A DNA stretch of 64,000 nt. Origin: Triglochin maritima (Eukaryota; Streptophyta; Magnoliopsida; Alismatales; Juncaginaceae). Of the stretch, positions 54,836-64,000 are shown piece by piece; the first letter of the stretch is position 1, and every line of letters starts with the position of its first letter. The stretch is from the NCBI GenBank assembly GCA_963682175.1, contig OY821775.1, positions 30,502,053 through 30,566,052 of the forward strand, given 5' to 3'. The notes beneath the pieces were generated by a model. The model did not search any database and had not been told where the DNA came from. It saw only the letters and a program-made list of their open reading frames with translations. The translations under genes were made by a program, and so were the position numbers.

Positions 54836-56890
54836 TGTGTTTTGCATGGGGAAGGACGGACGGAATAGTGGTTGGTTGTGTAGTGTGATGGAGTGGGAGT
54901 GTAGGGTGATGGGTTGGTTGGGTTTTGTGCTTTGTGCTTTGATGAAGAGAAAACCACACCCATCTCTCACTCTCTCTCACTCTTGCATTCTCTCACATTC
55001 TCTCTTCCATTCCGGCGAACAAGGCGTGCCTGAGGAGACTCCGACGTGAGGCGCAGAGGTCGGCGTGCGAGGACGCCCGCGTGCAGTTGCAGACCGGAGG
55101 TGGTGTCTTGAGTTCTCCGGTGGGCGTCGTCGATTGCTTTGTATAGGTATGTCGGCTTTTAGTGTCGGTTTGTGTTTCCCCACGTTGGTGGGAAGTTACG
55201 GTCGGTCGCGGGAGGTTGGAGACCTCGCTGGCGACGAGAAACGGCGTAAAATCCTTGGTTGGCACAAGATTGTTGTCGACCAACGGTCTACCGGTGCCTT
55301 CAGACGGTCGACCGATTTTACCTTTTTCCCGACTTTAACCAACACTGGTCAAAAGATGCCAATATGGTGGTCGATTGGTTGGTTATGTGCTGGTGACTTG
55401 GAGGCTTACTGTCGTATTTCGGTCGACCGTTGCTTGTTTTTGGGTTGACCGGAACTTAAGTGTACTTGAAGGTTATGCATGATGTTCGACTGATTTATAT
55501 ATATTGTTTGACCCTTATATAACGTAGACTATTAGGATGACCCTGGTAGTTTTCGGTCGACCGGGACCCCTGAGTCGGCCGACCGAATAGACTTGTTGAT
55601 TTTGACGTCATATTCGGTCGACTGGTTTTAGACTGTTGTTGACCGTTTGGACTTAAGTGACGCGCAGAATAGTTCGACCATTGTAGACTTTCGGTCGACC
55701 GAACCTATTCGGGATGGTCGAATGGTTAGGCTTTTTCGGTCGACCGTTTGTGTGCAGAACTGAATTCCTGGCCTTGTGTTGTGCCAACTCTGTCCACGGA
55801 AACCCGTGTCCTCACTTAGAGCGTGAGCCGGGAGGTGACGGTGGGTACGTGTTCGTGCCTGCCCAGGAACCGTCGTGTGGAAGAGTGTGGACACTTGCGT
55901 CGCGCCACCTCCGTGATGGACTATGGTGTGACGTATTGTTGCCTTACTCTTTGTTGAGTAGCAGACCTGAGGGATCGTGGATCCCAATGCGTGTTGACGC
56001 TTGGCTCGTGGAGGATGATGACCCTGCAGACTATGGTCTGGACCCGTCCAATGTTGTGTCGGACGTATGTTGTACCGCCGAGGTTGTGCCGGCGATGCCG
56101 CCGAGGTTTTTGCCAGTGATGATGGTGCCGACGACGTTCTGGCTTGTGGTTGTGCCAACCGATGTTGTGCCGGACGTATGTTGTACCGCCGATGTTGTGT
56201 CGCCGATGCCGCCGATGTTCTTCCGGTGATGATCCCCGATTAGGCACCTATCTTGGGATGTTGACTGACCTGGCTATGGCTCCGTCGAAGGTGGTGTAGA
56301 CTACGTGGTTCCTTGCGCGGAAGTGCGGACGTTCCTCACCGATCCCTTTGGCTCGAGTAATCACGTGTGGTGGGGTTCGTCGCGTACTGTCCGTAAGATC
56401 GTATGTGCCTACGGTAGGTTTCCGAGGGAGACCCATTGTTGCTGGACAGATGTCCTTGTGGACCCTGTTGAGGGTCGTTGTTATTGTTGGACTGAGGTCC
56501 TATTTACCCTTGGAGGGATTTGATGCATTGCAGATGTGATATGACATGCTACTAGTGTGATAGGTTCATATACCGTACTGTTGCATTCATATAGGCGAGC
56601 TTGGCATACGAGAATTCCTAATGGGAAACTTAGGCATCGTTGTTTGATTCATGTTTCAGGACCGCAATATGTTCTGTCGAGTGGTGACAGCGGGCACACA
56701 ATTTTTGGGGCCAGGATCCTATTCAGACTCTTCGAGGTCGTCGTGATTGCTTGTACCTGTGTTTTCATTGTATTGTTGTATTATTGGTGCACCGACTGTG
56801 TATTTATATGAGTAACATTCCCGTTGATGAGTTTATTCTGATAATCTCTTGATTGTTTAAATTTTTAAATTTCCGCTGTTTCGGGATGTT
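54836..56890 (+). repeat. Chromovirus-type LTR nested in a copia LTR
   Basis: The segment is GC-richer than its surroundings and ends TTTCCGCTGTTTCGGGATGT plus TACA, the characteristic end of Tekay-type LTRs. It contains a CT-rich leader-like stretch (54960-55015) and six copies of CGGTCGACCG-like palindromes at 55280-55745. A clear TG start with matching target duplication was not found, so the left boundary is uncertain and may be truncated. ORFs within are not supported as genes. Confidence 0.5.
56051..56240. repeat. 111-bp partial tandem duplication
   Basis: ATGTTGTG(T/C)CGGACGTATG begins at 56051 and 56162, and similarity continues through TGTTGTACCGCCGA and GATGCCGCCGA to the GTGATGAT block. 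Confidence 0.8.
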
Positions 56891-57266
56891 ACAATATCAA
56901 TATCCAAGTGTGCTCAAGTATAGAGTGTTAGTGAGATTGTGATTGCATTTCCATATCAAGAATCACCCATGCATGTATTCTAAAACTTCGAGAAAGCTAC
57001 CTCTCAGATTGTGAGAGGAGACAAGAGCGAGGCGGGGTTGTTCACGAGGCTCGGTATTGTAAACGACGTTGATCTCGGCCCCGAACGGAGATCGGGTGAT
57101 CGAGCGAGCCTTGTGAGTAGGACTACGACCGGGGTGCGGTGCTGAACCTCTATAAACTCCGGTGTTGACGATTTTGTGGTTGGCAATTGTCTTCTCCCTT
57201 AACCCTTCAATTAGTGTTTTAATTACAAATTTGTGTAGTGATTAGAGGGCCGTAGATCCTAACAAT

Positions 57267-57278
57267 TGGTATCAGAGC
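57267..57278 (+). other. Primer-binding site (initiator Met tRNA)
   Basis: TGGTATCAGAGC, perfect, two bases after the LTR end. It marks the start of the copia internal region. Confidence 0.92.
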
Positions 57279-57317
57279 ATTAGGTTGCTCAGTTTATTTA
57301 CTTAATCGTAATTTAGC

Positions 57318-58488
57318 ATGACATCTACATCTAATCATGATGAAGGATTGTCCAGATCTAAGCCAGCTTTGTTTAAGGAGTTAAATTATGACTATTGGAA
57401 GAAAAGAATGATGATTTATTTGCAATCAAATGACTTGAGATATTGGACATTCATATTAAACTCGTACATACCTCCAAATGATGATGAAATTATGGTCGTA
57501 ACTAAACCCAAAAATAAGGAAGCGAAGATGAATTGCCGTGTTATGAACATCTTGTATTGCGGGTTAAATGAAGGGGAATACAATAGGGTAAGAGGTTCTG
57601 AAAGTGCCTATGATATATGACATACATTAGAAATTCACCATGAGGGTTCAAATAGATTGAATGAAACTAGGATTAATTTTCTTATGCATAAATATGAACT
57701 CTTTCGTATGCCATCAGGTGAGAACATAAGCGAGATGCACCCTCTCTTAACCGAGCTCATTAACTCTCTCCAAGCACTTGGGATGGATTTTCCAAGGGAG
57801 AAATACTCGAATGATTCTCCGGTCACTCACCGACGATTGGGAGGAGAAGACGACAACTATCGAAGAAGAACAATATCTCACCAAATCATCGGTCGTGAAG
57901 CTTATGGGTAGTCTCATGACATATGAGATACAAATGAAAGACCGTAAGGAGAAGGGAGCCAAGAAATCTTTGGGGTTACAAGCCCTCGCAAATTCCAATA
58001 AAGGAGATAGTTACATTGAAGAGTTGGTGACACAACAATCAAGGAGTTCCTCAAAGAAGAAAAAGTAAGGTGAAAAGAAGAAGAGCTAGAGAAAAGAGAA
58101 GAAGAAAGCTTGGAAAGCAACTTGGGACAATTCATCATCTTCATCAATTGTAGGCGAATTTGTCTCGATGTGCTTCATGGCAATAGAAGATGAAGATAGT
58201 GGGGTATCTTTTCGCTATAGTCATGATTCAATTGATTGAAATAAATTAAATTCATATAATTAACTTCAAATTGAATTAAATGAGTTGCTTGAGAATTTCG
58301 AGAAAATTTGTCAAAAGAACAAACTAGCCATAAAGAAAATCAATGAGCTACAATGTCAAATTGAATCTATCATGAATGAGAAAAAAGTATTACTTGCTAG
58401 TCATGATAAAATTGTATTAGAGAACACTCATTTGATTGTTGAAATTGTTAGCAATCTACGATTGAATCTACAGGCTAAGAATTACCTT
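57318..58488 (+). pseudogene. SIRE-like copia gag
   Basis: The ATG at 57318 is the first after the primer site. The frame opens with ALFKELNYDYWKKRMMIYLQ, the DUF4219 block, and runs to a TGA at about 57618. Shifted frames continue with RINFLMHKYELFRMPSGENI, ILRSLTDDWEEKTTTIEEEQ and SLMTYEIQMKDRKEK (UBN2), a Lys-rich region near 58060 and a coiled-coil-like C-terminus (58285-58494, KNKLAIKKINELQCQIE). An insertion of another copia element cuts it at 58489. Gag would form the particle; at least three frame breaks are present. Confidence 0.83.
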
Positions 58489-58837
58489 TGGTGAAGAGAA
58501 CATGTGGCAGCGGAATGGATCGACGATCACCTCACGAAATCCTCTGGAGCACCGGTCGGTCTTCTACTCTCTTGGAGAAGAAACACGAGTCCACAACCCA
58601 AGAGTCTACGGATTGGCTTGGTGGATGTGGAGGGACGAATGGGAGAGAGAGGGAGAGGGCGGCTAGGGTTAGGGTGGAGGCTAGGGTTTGCACACAAAAA
58701 AAATTAGTCCATCCAATGGAAGGCTCCCCTCCTTATATAGATGGCCCCACCCTAAACCCTAATGCGCAGCCAATGAGAGTGTGCCACGTGTCAGTGCTTT
58801 GGGCAAACATCATCTTAATCCTTAGAATAATCCAATA
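58489..58837 (-). repeat. Copia 3' LTR
   Basis: On the minus strand it follows the purine-rich GTGCAAGTGGGAGA (58850-58838), starts TATTGGATTATTC (probably from TGTTGG) and ends TTCTCTTCACCA at 58489. It is about 349 bp with a TATA box CTATATAAGG at 58740-58731. Confidence 0.8.
58731..58740 (-). promoter_or_regulatory. Copia LTR TATA box
   Basis: CTATATAAGG on the minus strand, about 100 bases into the LTR, with a CACGTG-containing upstream region (CCACGTGTC near 58785). Confidence 0.6.
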
Positions 58838-60097
58838 TCTCCCACTTGCACAGCAGCACGTCAACACACGTCATCTTCTTTTGTGTCCCTGGCACATACG
58901 TATATATCCCCGATACATACAATCATAAGATGTTTTTCTATGTGTCACCTGTTCATGTGTCCCTGACACATATGTATACATCCCTGATATATACAACTAT
59001 TTCTCTCTTCCAAGAATGCATCCACAATACGCAAGTCTCTGATCATGTATCCCTGATACAAGACCATATGTGTCCCCGACACATGTACTCTTCCGATCAT
59101 ATGGACAAATGGGTTGTGCGACCGGTGATGCACCTGCAATTTAGGAGTCTCAAACTAGAAACCTTACTAGAAGGCCAGAATGACAACATCCTCACAAAAA
59201 TAACAATTAAGTAGTCAAATGCACATCACTGTTCCCCAGGTTTACTTAGAAACTCACTTGACATGAATGGTATCTCGATCCCTCGGAGAGAATACCTTCT
59301 TGTCCTCAAGGTATTTGCTACTGTATCCAATACAGTTGGGCCCAGCAAATACTTTTAGTGCAGTCGAGTCAAACCTTTCCTTTCACCCCAGACCACCATT
59401 ACACTCAGAGTTGACTCCTTTCCCCAAGATGCCTCTTTATACCGAATCTCTCATTGTCATAGATAACATCCCAAAGTAGCCACATCAACTCTTTGCTTCA
59501 TGGTGTCGTCCAAGGTCACTGAGGGCAACTAAATGACAATCAAGTCTTGGACTCACACAGTGAAGTAGCATGGATCCATCCTTTCACTTCCAAATGGTCG
59601 CTCAACACATGTTGTATGACAAACATGCTATGGTGGATCATACTGTACACAATAGTATGTCTGTCGCTCAACACCATACAAGTCTTAGTCCAGTCGCACC
59701 CCTCTGCGCCTGACCCGAGCTTCATCATTGTCGCCTTAACACCATACAGGTGTCACCTGGCGCCACATGTGATGCTCGCACTTGGCTTCTATAGGTCACA
59801 TGAATCGTGGGAACATTCATGTCAATCCTCACCAACATAGAGGATCTCATCTTGATTCCTAATCAAGGCGACTGTCCTATCATGAACTATTCTGGATCTA
59901 TCATACAAGATCTCCTCATGATCAGTCTCATCTCTGCTCGCTACCAAAAGTGCCAGAGGTGAATGCTCGTGTGAGTAAGCATTCTTCAACATATTGACAG
60001 AATAATATTTTATGCTAGAACAACTATATCAACCAAACTAATATAGTCGAAAGAAAAAATACAATCACTCATAAAAGGAGTCAGACATGGCAATACA
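58838..60097 (-). mobile_element. Copia 3' untranslated region
   Basis: No coding frame is supported. It includes a cluster of short inverted repeats (58882-59083) and two CACCATACA(A/G)GT blocks (59672, 59740). It is long for the family, where pol usually ends close to the 3' LTR. Confidence 0.65.
58882..59083. repeat. Cluster of 15-bp palindromes
   Basis: TGTGTCCCTGACACA-like motifs occur at 58882, 58956, 59046 (TGTATCCCTGATACA) and 59069 (TGTGTCCCCGACACA), with weaker copies near 58903 and 58975. Each is an inverted repeat with a three-base centre, and changes in one arm are matched in the other. Confidence 0.8.
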
Positions 60098-61774
60098 TCA
60101 AAGTCTGCGTAAGCCTAAGGACTTCACATGAGACACAAACGTGTCCTTAGCTATAGCTGTTGTAAGAGGGTCAGCTACCATAAGACTAGTAGACACATGT
60201 CTTAAGACAACTTCCTTTCTCCCTATAATGTCCTTCACAAAGTGCTCCATGCTTGGGTTTGACTGGTATCGACTCACCATGCCCACAACAAAACAAATGT
60301 CTGGCCTAGTACACATAATAGAGTACATGAGGCTTCCCACAACATTGGAGTATGGAACCTTGTCCATTTTGGTCTTCTCTTCAGGAGTCTCAGGATGCTT
60401 ATCAAGGCTTAAGTGCAAACCCTTCTCAACAGGATTGTCGATTGGTTTGCATTTGTCCATATGGTATTTCTTCAAGATGTTGTTAATATAAGTCTTTTGA
60501 GACAATCCCAGAAGTGTCTTGGACCTATTTCTAACTATCTTGACACCAAGGACATAGCTAGCTTCACCCATGTCCTTCATATCAAACGTGTAGGACAACC
60601 ACTCTTTAGTGGATTTCAGCAACTCTTTGCTATTGCCAGCCATGAGTATGTCATCAACATACAAGGTCAGAATAACAAATTTACCATTGGATCTCTTAAC
60701 GTACACACAGTGATCTTCCTCAAGCATAGAGAACGCATTCTCTGATATAGCTTGATGGAAGCGAATGTTCCACTGTCTAGACGCTTGTTTTAAGGACTTG
60801 TTGAGCTTGCACACTTTGCGCTTTTGTCCTTTGACTTCAAAACCTTGAGGTTGATCCATATAGATCTCCTCCTCACGTTCTCCATTGAGAAAAGCAGTCT
60901 TTACATCCATTTAGTAAAGCTCTAAGTCCATCTGAGCTACAATAGCTAGTAGAAGGCGGATGGAGGCAAACCTAACCACGGGTGAAAAGGTTTCCTCAAA
61001 ATCCACACCTTCTCTTTGGGTGTAGCCTTTAGCTACCAGTCTAGCCTTGAATCTATCAATAGATCCATCCGCCTTCCTCTTAATTTTGAGGATCCACTTG
61101 GCCCCAATGGCCTTTAGGTTTGGCGGCAAGTCGACCAAGTCCCAGACTCGATTAACTTTCATCGACTCCAACTCTTCCTTTATAGCTTCTACCCACTCTT
61201 TAGCATTTGGACCATCCAAAGCCTCTTTCAAGGTCTCCGGTTCTTGCTCATCGATTACTGTCATCCCGGATGATTCATAATAAATTTCTTCTTGAGCTAT
61301 CATGAGGGCCTCTTTCTCTAAGCGAAATCGCCTACGAGGAATGAGCCCGCGTTTACTTCGACGCAGATGGGTATCTGATGGCTCATCCTCCGTGAGAGCT
61401 ATCGGATCCTCAGCATTGTTTCTCCCACTAGGATCGACTGGTGGAATCTCATGTTCAACTTCCAGATCCCGTGGAGTGGCAATGTCCTCATCTTGTTGTT
61501 GAAAGAAGTCCACTGACTCTTTGATAGCTCCAGCAAGGGTTGGCAAATCATTTTCCAAGAATGTCGCATCGCTAGACTCCAGTTCCGTCCTTCTTTCATT
61601 CTCGTCTACCCCGATAAAAACATAACCTTTGGAGAAATCACTGTATTTTACAAAGATACACTTTTTCCCTCTAGGTCCTAGTTTTTCATATCGGTGACTA
61701 GTAGAATGAATGTATGCCGCACATCCCCAAGGACGTAGCAGACTAAAATCAGGTTTCCGTCCTGTCCATAACAC
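60098..61774 (-). pseudogene. Copia reverse transcriptase, RNase H mostly deleted
   Basis: The frame 61774-60911 starts in the integrase-RT linker (LWTGRKPDFSLL, WGCAAYIHS) and contains KAIGAKWILKIKRK, FKARLVAKGYTQREGVDFEE and FSPVVRFASIRLLLA. A TAA at about 60911 replaces one codon. The frame 60910-60098 continues with MDVKTAFLNGEREEEIYMDQ, the catalytic LTLYVDDILMAGN and GSLMYSIMCTRPDICF. At about 60236, SNPSMEHF joins KDIIGRKEVVLRHVSTSLMV, skipping the RNase H core (about 130 residues in the family). Without RNase H the enzyme could not complete cDNA synthesis. Confidence 0.9.
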
Positions 61775-62860
61775 ATATAGAGTTTAGGGAACTGATTTTG
61801 TTGGAACTCTATTAAGGATATAGGCAGCAGTCATTAGAGCATCTCACCAAAACGAAATTGGTAAGCTCGCATGCGCCATCATGGATCTAACCATGTCTAG
61901 CAACGTTCTATTCCTTCTCTCGACGACACCATTTTGCTGAGGAGTATAAGGCATAGTGAGTTGTCTAGATATCCCCTTTTCATCACATAACTCCTTGAAC
62001 AATATGGAGAGATACTCACCACCTCTATCCGTTCTAAGAGTTTTTATCTTATTATCCAACTGATTCTCAACTAAGCTCTTGAATTTCTTAAAACTTTCTA
62101 GAGCTTCTAACTTGTGAGAAATAAGATAAATATAACCATATCTCGTGAAGTCATTAATGAATGTGATGAAGTAACTTTGTCCATGTCTAGTACGCACATT
62201 CAAAGGTCCACAAATATCTGAGTGAATTAGTTCTAAAGGAGAAGTAGCCCTAATGGCATTTCCGAACGGTTTTCTAGTTGCCTTTCCAGCTAGACAAGGT
62301 TCACAGGTCGGCAATTCAAATTTGGAGCATTCTCCTAATACCCCCTCCTTTGCCAATCTGTTCATCCGGTCAACACCAATGTGACCTAGTCTAGCATGCC
62401 ACATAACTGAATCATTATTCATGGAACTTTGGCTCACAAAGGCACTAGCGTTATGATTGAAATCAGAAATTGCGTCCAACACAATAAAACCGTCAGAAAG
62501 AAAAGCATGTCCATAATAAATATTAGAAAGGTATAAACCCATATCATTGTTCTCAAAAACAACTTTAAAACCATGTCTCATCAAGACAACAACAGAAATA
62601 ATATTTCGCCGTATAGCTGGTGCATACAACACGTCGTGAAGTAATAGGATCCGGCCACTTCGCAAAGCCACTTTGCATGTGCCAACTCCAAGAACTTCAA
62701 TGCTAGTGTTGTTTGCCATGTTTATTCGCTCCCACTTGGAACACGGCGATATTCCATGAAGGCAGAATGATCCTTTGTTACGTGGTCCGTGGCACCTGAA
62801 TCCACAATCCACACAGGAGAATGATCAGTGAGCATCACAAAACTAGTCACGTTACAATTC
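61775..62860 (-). pseudogene. Copia integrase
   Basis: The frame 62812-61844 contains the protease C-terminal part, then the zinc-binding domain MWHARLGHIGVDRMNRLAKE with CEPCLAGKATRKPF, and the core: LELIHSDICGPL (first Asp), KTLRTDRGGEY (second Asp) and QQNGVVERRNRT (Glu). All three catalytic residues are intact. A TGA follows PISFW at 61844 and a TAA lies near 61787, so the frame does not reach RT. A frameshift near 62740 separates it from gag-protease. The enzyme would insert the cDNA into chromosomes. Confidence 0.9.
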
Positions 62861-63768
62861 GAGGGATTACACACAGTAATTTCCTTTTGCTCAGTGCACT
62901 CACGAGCATAATGTACAGTCTTTCGGCAGTTAAAACAAGTCCCATTAGACTTATCTTTCCCACCTCTGGATCCTCGAGGTCGTTTCTTTCCAGCTTTGTT
63001 TTCTGTTTTGTTTGCATTTGCACCCTTCTTGCCTTTAAAACCCTGAGCTCTATTTCTTTTGCGCTTAAAGCCTGCACTCCTCTGAGGAGCGCCAGCCTCA
63101 GCAGCAAACACTTCAGTTAGAGGGGCTTCCGCAAGAATGCGGTCTTCCTCCAGCTCTAGGTGTTTTGCGGCCTGGTCAAATGTCCTGATGTCGTCAGCAT
63201 GGGTCAGATGGACCTTCATATGCTCCCAACTCTTCGAAGGCAATGATCTGATGAGAGCAGACACTTGCTCCTCATCGGTCTTACCACGACCGGCAGCGCT
63301 CAGCTGGCTAATCATGTTTGACATTGCGGTAATATGCTGCCTCATTGTGTGACCTTGGCGCATTTTATACCCATCAAACATAAGCCCAAGCTGACGGGCC
63401 CTTGTGACGGAGGTCACTCCGTAGTGAAACTTTACAGCTTGCCACAAGGCCTTTGCAGTTCGAAACTTTTCGAACCGCAGTAACAGATTGTCCCTCATTG
63501 AACTTAGAACTGTGATTCGAGCAATTCGGTCTTTCTTTTTCCATGCATTATAAACATCCAAGTTTCTGCGATGTTACGCAGTATTCCCCTCCTCAGGGGG
63601 AGACATAGATTGGTTTATGTTTTCTAACATGTCCTGATCCTCTAAGAGATACTCAATTTTACGATGCCACAGATCGTAATTTCTTTCATTGAGTTTATCT
63701 CCTCGAGTCAGATCACCGACAATGCTTTTGGAAGCAGCCATAAAGAATCTAGGACAATCAAAATACAT
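62722..63768 (-). pseudogene. Copia gag and protease start
   Basis: The likely start is MAASKSIVGDLTRGDKLNER near 63741. NYDLWHRKIEYLLEDQD is the copia gag entry. A TAA at 63576-63574 interrupts after EEGNTA; the same frame continues with NAWKKKDRIARITVLSSM, WEHMKVHLTHADDI, a basic region and the zinc knuckle CFNCRKTVHYARECTE, ending with the protease site VWIVDSGATDHV. Except for that stop, gag is full length. It would form the particle, and protease would process it. Confidence 0.9.
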
Positions 63769-64000
63769 AGCGATAAATGAGTTCTAGCATAAAATATAAC
63801 GAGCTACAATAGTCATAAAAAATAAACTGACTTAATAGCTATAGCATTCAGACCAAAAGAAAACATATAGCATTCGATCAAATCCTCATGCAATAGTTAA
63901 AAAAGCCATTTTACTAATCTAGATATTTAGCTCCATCATTATTTAATGACCCAAAAACGTTTCAAATCATGGTAAATCAGCAAATAAGAAAGATATTTGC
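63769..64000 (-). mobile_element. Copia leader, cut by the window edge
   Basis: AT-rich sequence upstream of gag on the minus strand. No primer site is seen before 64000, so the 5' LTR must lie to the right of the window. Confidence 0.5.

Larger units (their letters stand above)
53766..57264 (+). repeat. SIRE-like 5' LTR, interrupted by another LTR
   Basis: It starts near 53766 (TTTGCTCTTTGGCCTTAATC; compare TTGGCTTTTTGGCC at 17938 on the minus strand) and ends CCTAACA at 57264, two bases before a primer site. Its TATA box is at 54704-54711. The LTR part upstream of the TATA box contains GGTCGACC-type palindromes (54193 and variants). Foreign sequence of about 2.05 kb, roughly 54836-56890, interrupts it downstream of the TATA box; without that the LTR would be about 1.45 kb. 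Confidence 0.75.
58489..64000 (-). mobile_element. Copia element with gag and pol, 5' LTR outside window
   Basis: On the minus strand: gag (63768-62860), protease and integrase (62860-61844), reverse transcriptase (61774-60236), a remnant RNase H end, a 1.26-kb non-coding region with short hairpins, the polypurine tract and a 3' LTR. It is inserted in a SIRE-like gag gene; ACCTT at 58484-58488 would be one copy of the target duplication. Lineage not assigned. Few lesions relative to other elements suggest a younger insertion. Confidence 0.9.

Noticed and set aside
55628..56229. Overlapping 171- and 176-codon ORFs on both strands
   Set aside because: They lie in a GC-rich LTR with a tandem duplication. 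Neither has a recognisable domain, and open frames on both strands are expected from the composition.
58882..59083. Palindromes as bacterial-type terminators
   Set aside because: There is no T-run after the stems, and the region is the 3' part of a plant copia element.
60141..60745. Plus-strand ORFs of 116 and 110 codons
   Set aside because: Antisense to copia reverse transcriptase.
1..64000. tRNA, rRNA, microRNA or organellar sequence
   Set aside because: No cloverleaf with A and B boxes, no rRNA core motifs and no organellar genes were seen. The tRNA-like strings are retrotransposon primer sites.

Overview
This window looks like nuclear DNA from a large, repeat-rich flowering-plant genome. 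Nothing in it reads as an intact host gene, and I see no tRNA, rRNA or organellar sequence. It is a stack of nested, mostly dead transposable elements: Ty3/gypsy elements of the Athila type (tRNA-Asp-like primer sites, DLGAS protease, FMDD reverse transcriptase), a chromovirus (Tekay-like) LTR, three Ty1/copia groups (initiator-Met-like primer sites), L1-type LINEs, and one CACTA end. Lineage names are inferred from protein motifs and LTR structure.

Layout. 1-2892: minus-strand chromovirus LTR inserted in an Athila LTR. 2893-4740: Athila LTR end joined to an inverted Athila 3' tail. 5118-7455: 5'-truncated LINE. 7456-9873: unassigned, with a two-type minisatellite. 9874-13088: Athila element that has lost all of gag-pol. 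13395-17002: LTR fragment facing an inverted, truncated Athila element. 16991-17938: SIRE-like copia gag and LTR. 17939-19797: LINE ORF1. 20011-29830: minus-strand copia remnant whose LTR was split by an almost complete 7.2-kb Athila element (20338-27579, target duplication AGAGC). 30740-31142: CACTA end. 31143-32132: degenerate satellite. 32133-36525: LINE carrying a solo Athila LTR (duplication GGGAC). 36530-46768: Athila gag-pol copy with another solo LTR inside its integrase gene (duplication CTGCC). 46769-53765: a mosaic of small fragments, a 550-bp pyrimidine tract, and two LINEs arranged head to head. 53766-58488: SIRE-like copia 5' end with a chromovirus-type LTR nested in its LTR. 58489-64000: minus-strand copia with gag, protease, integrase and reverse transcriptase but no 5' LTR in the window.

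How the parts relate. The 20338-27579 Athila element has a gag-like gene, a short unrecognised ORF and no pol. The 36530-46768 element has decayed pol. Their untranslated leaders are strikingly alike, so the first may have been mobilised in trans by relatives of the second. All coding regions except a few short ORFs carry stops, frameshifts or deletions. The best leads are this pol-less element, a palindromic module (CCGCCAATTGGCGG) shared by its LTR and leader, an antisense ORF repeated in the Athila LTRs, and several unexplained short-repeat arrays.
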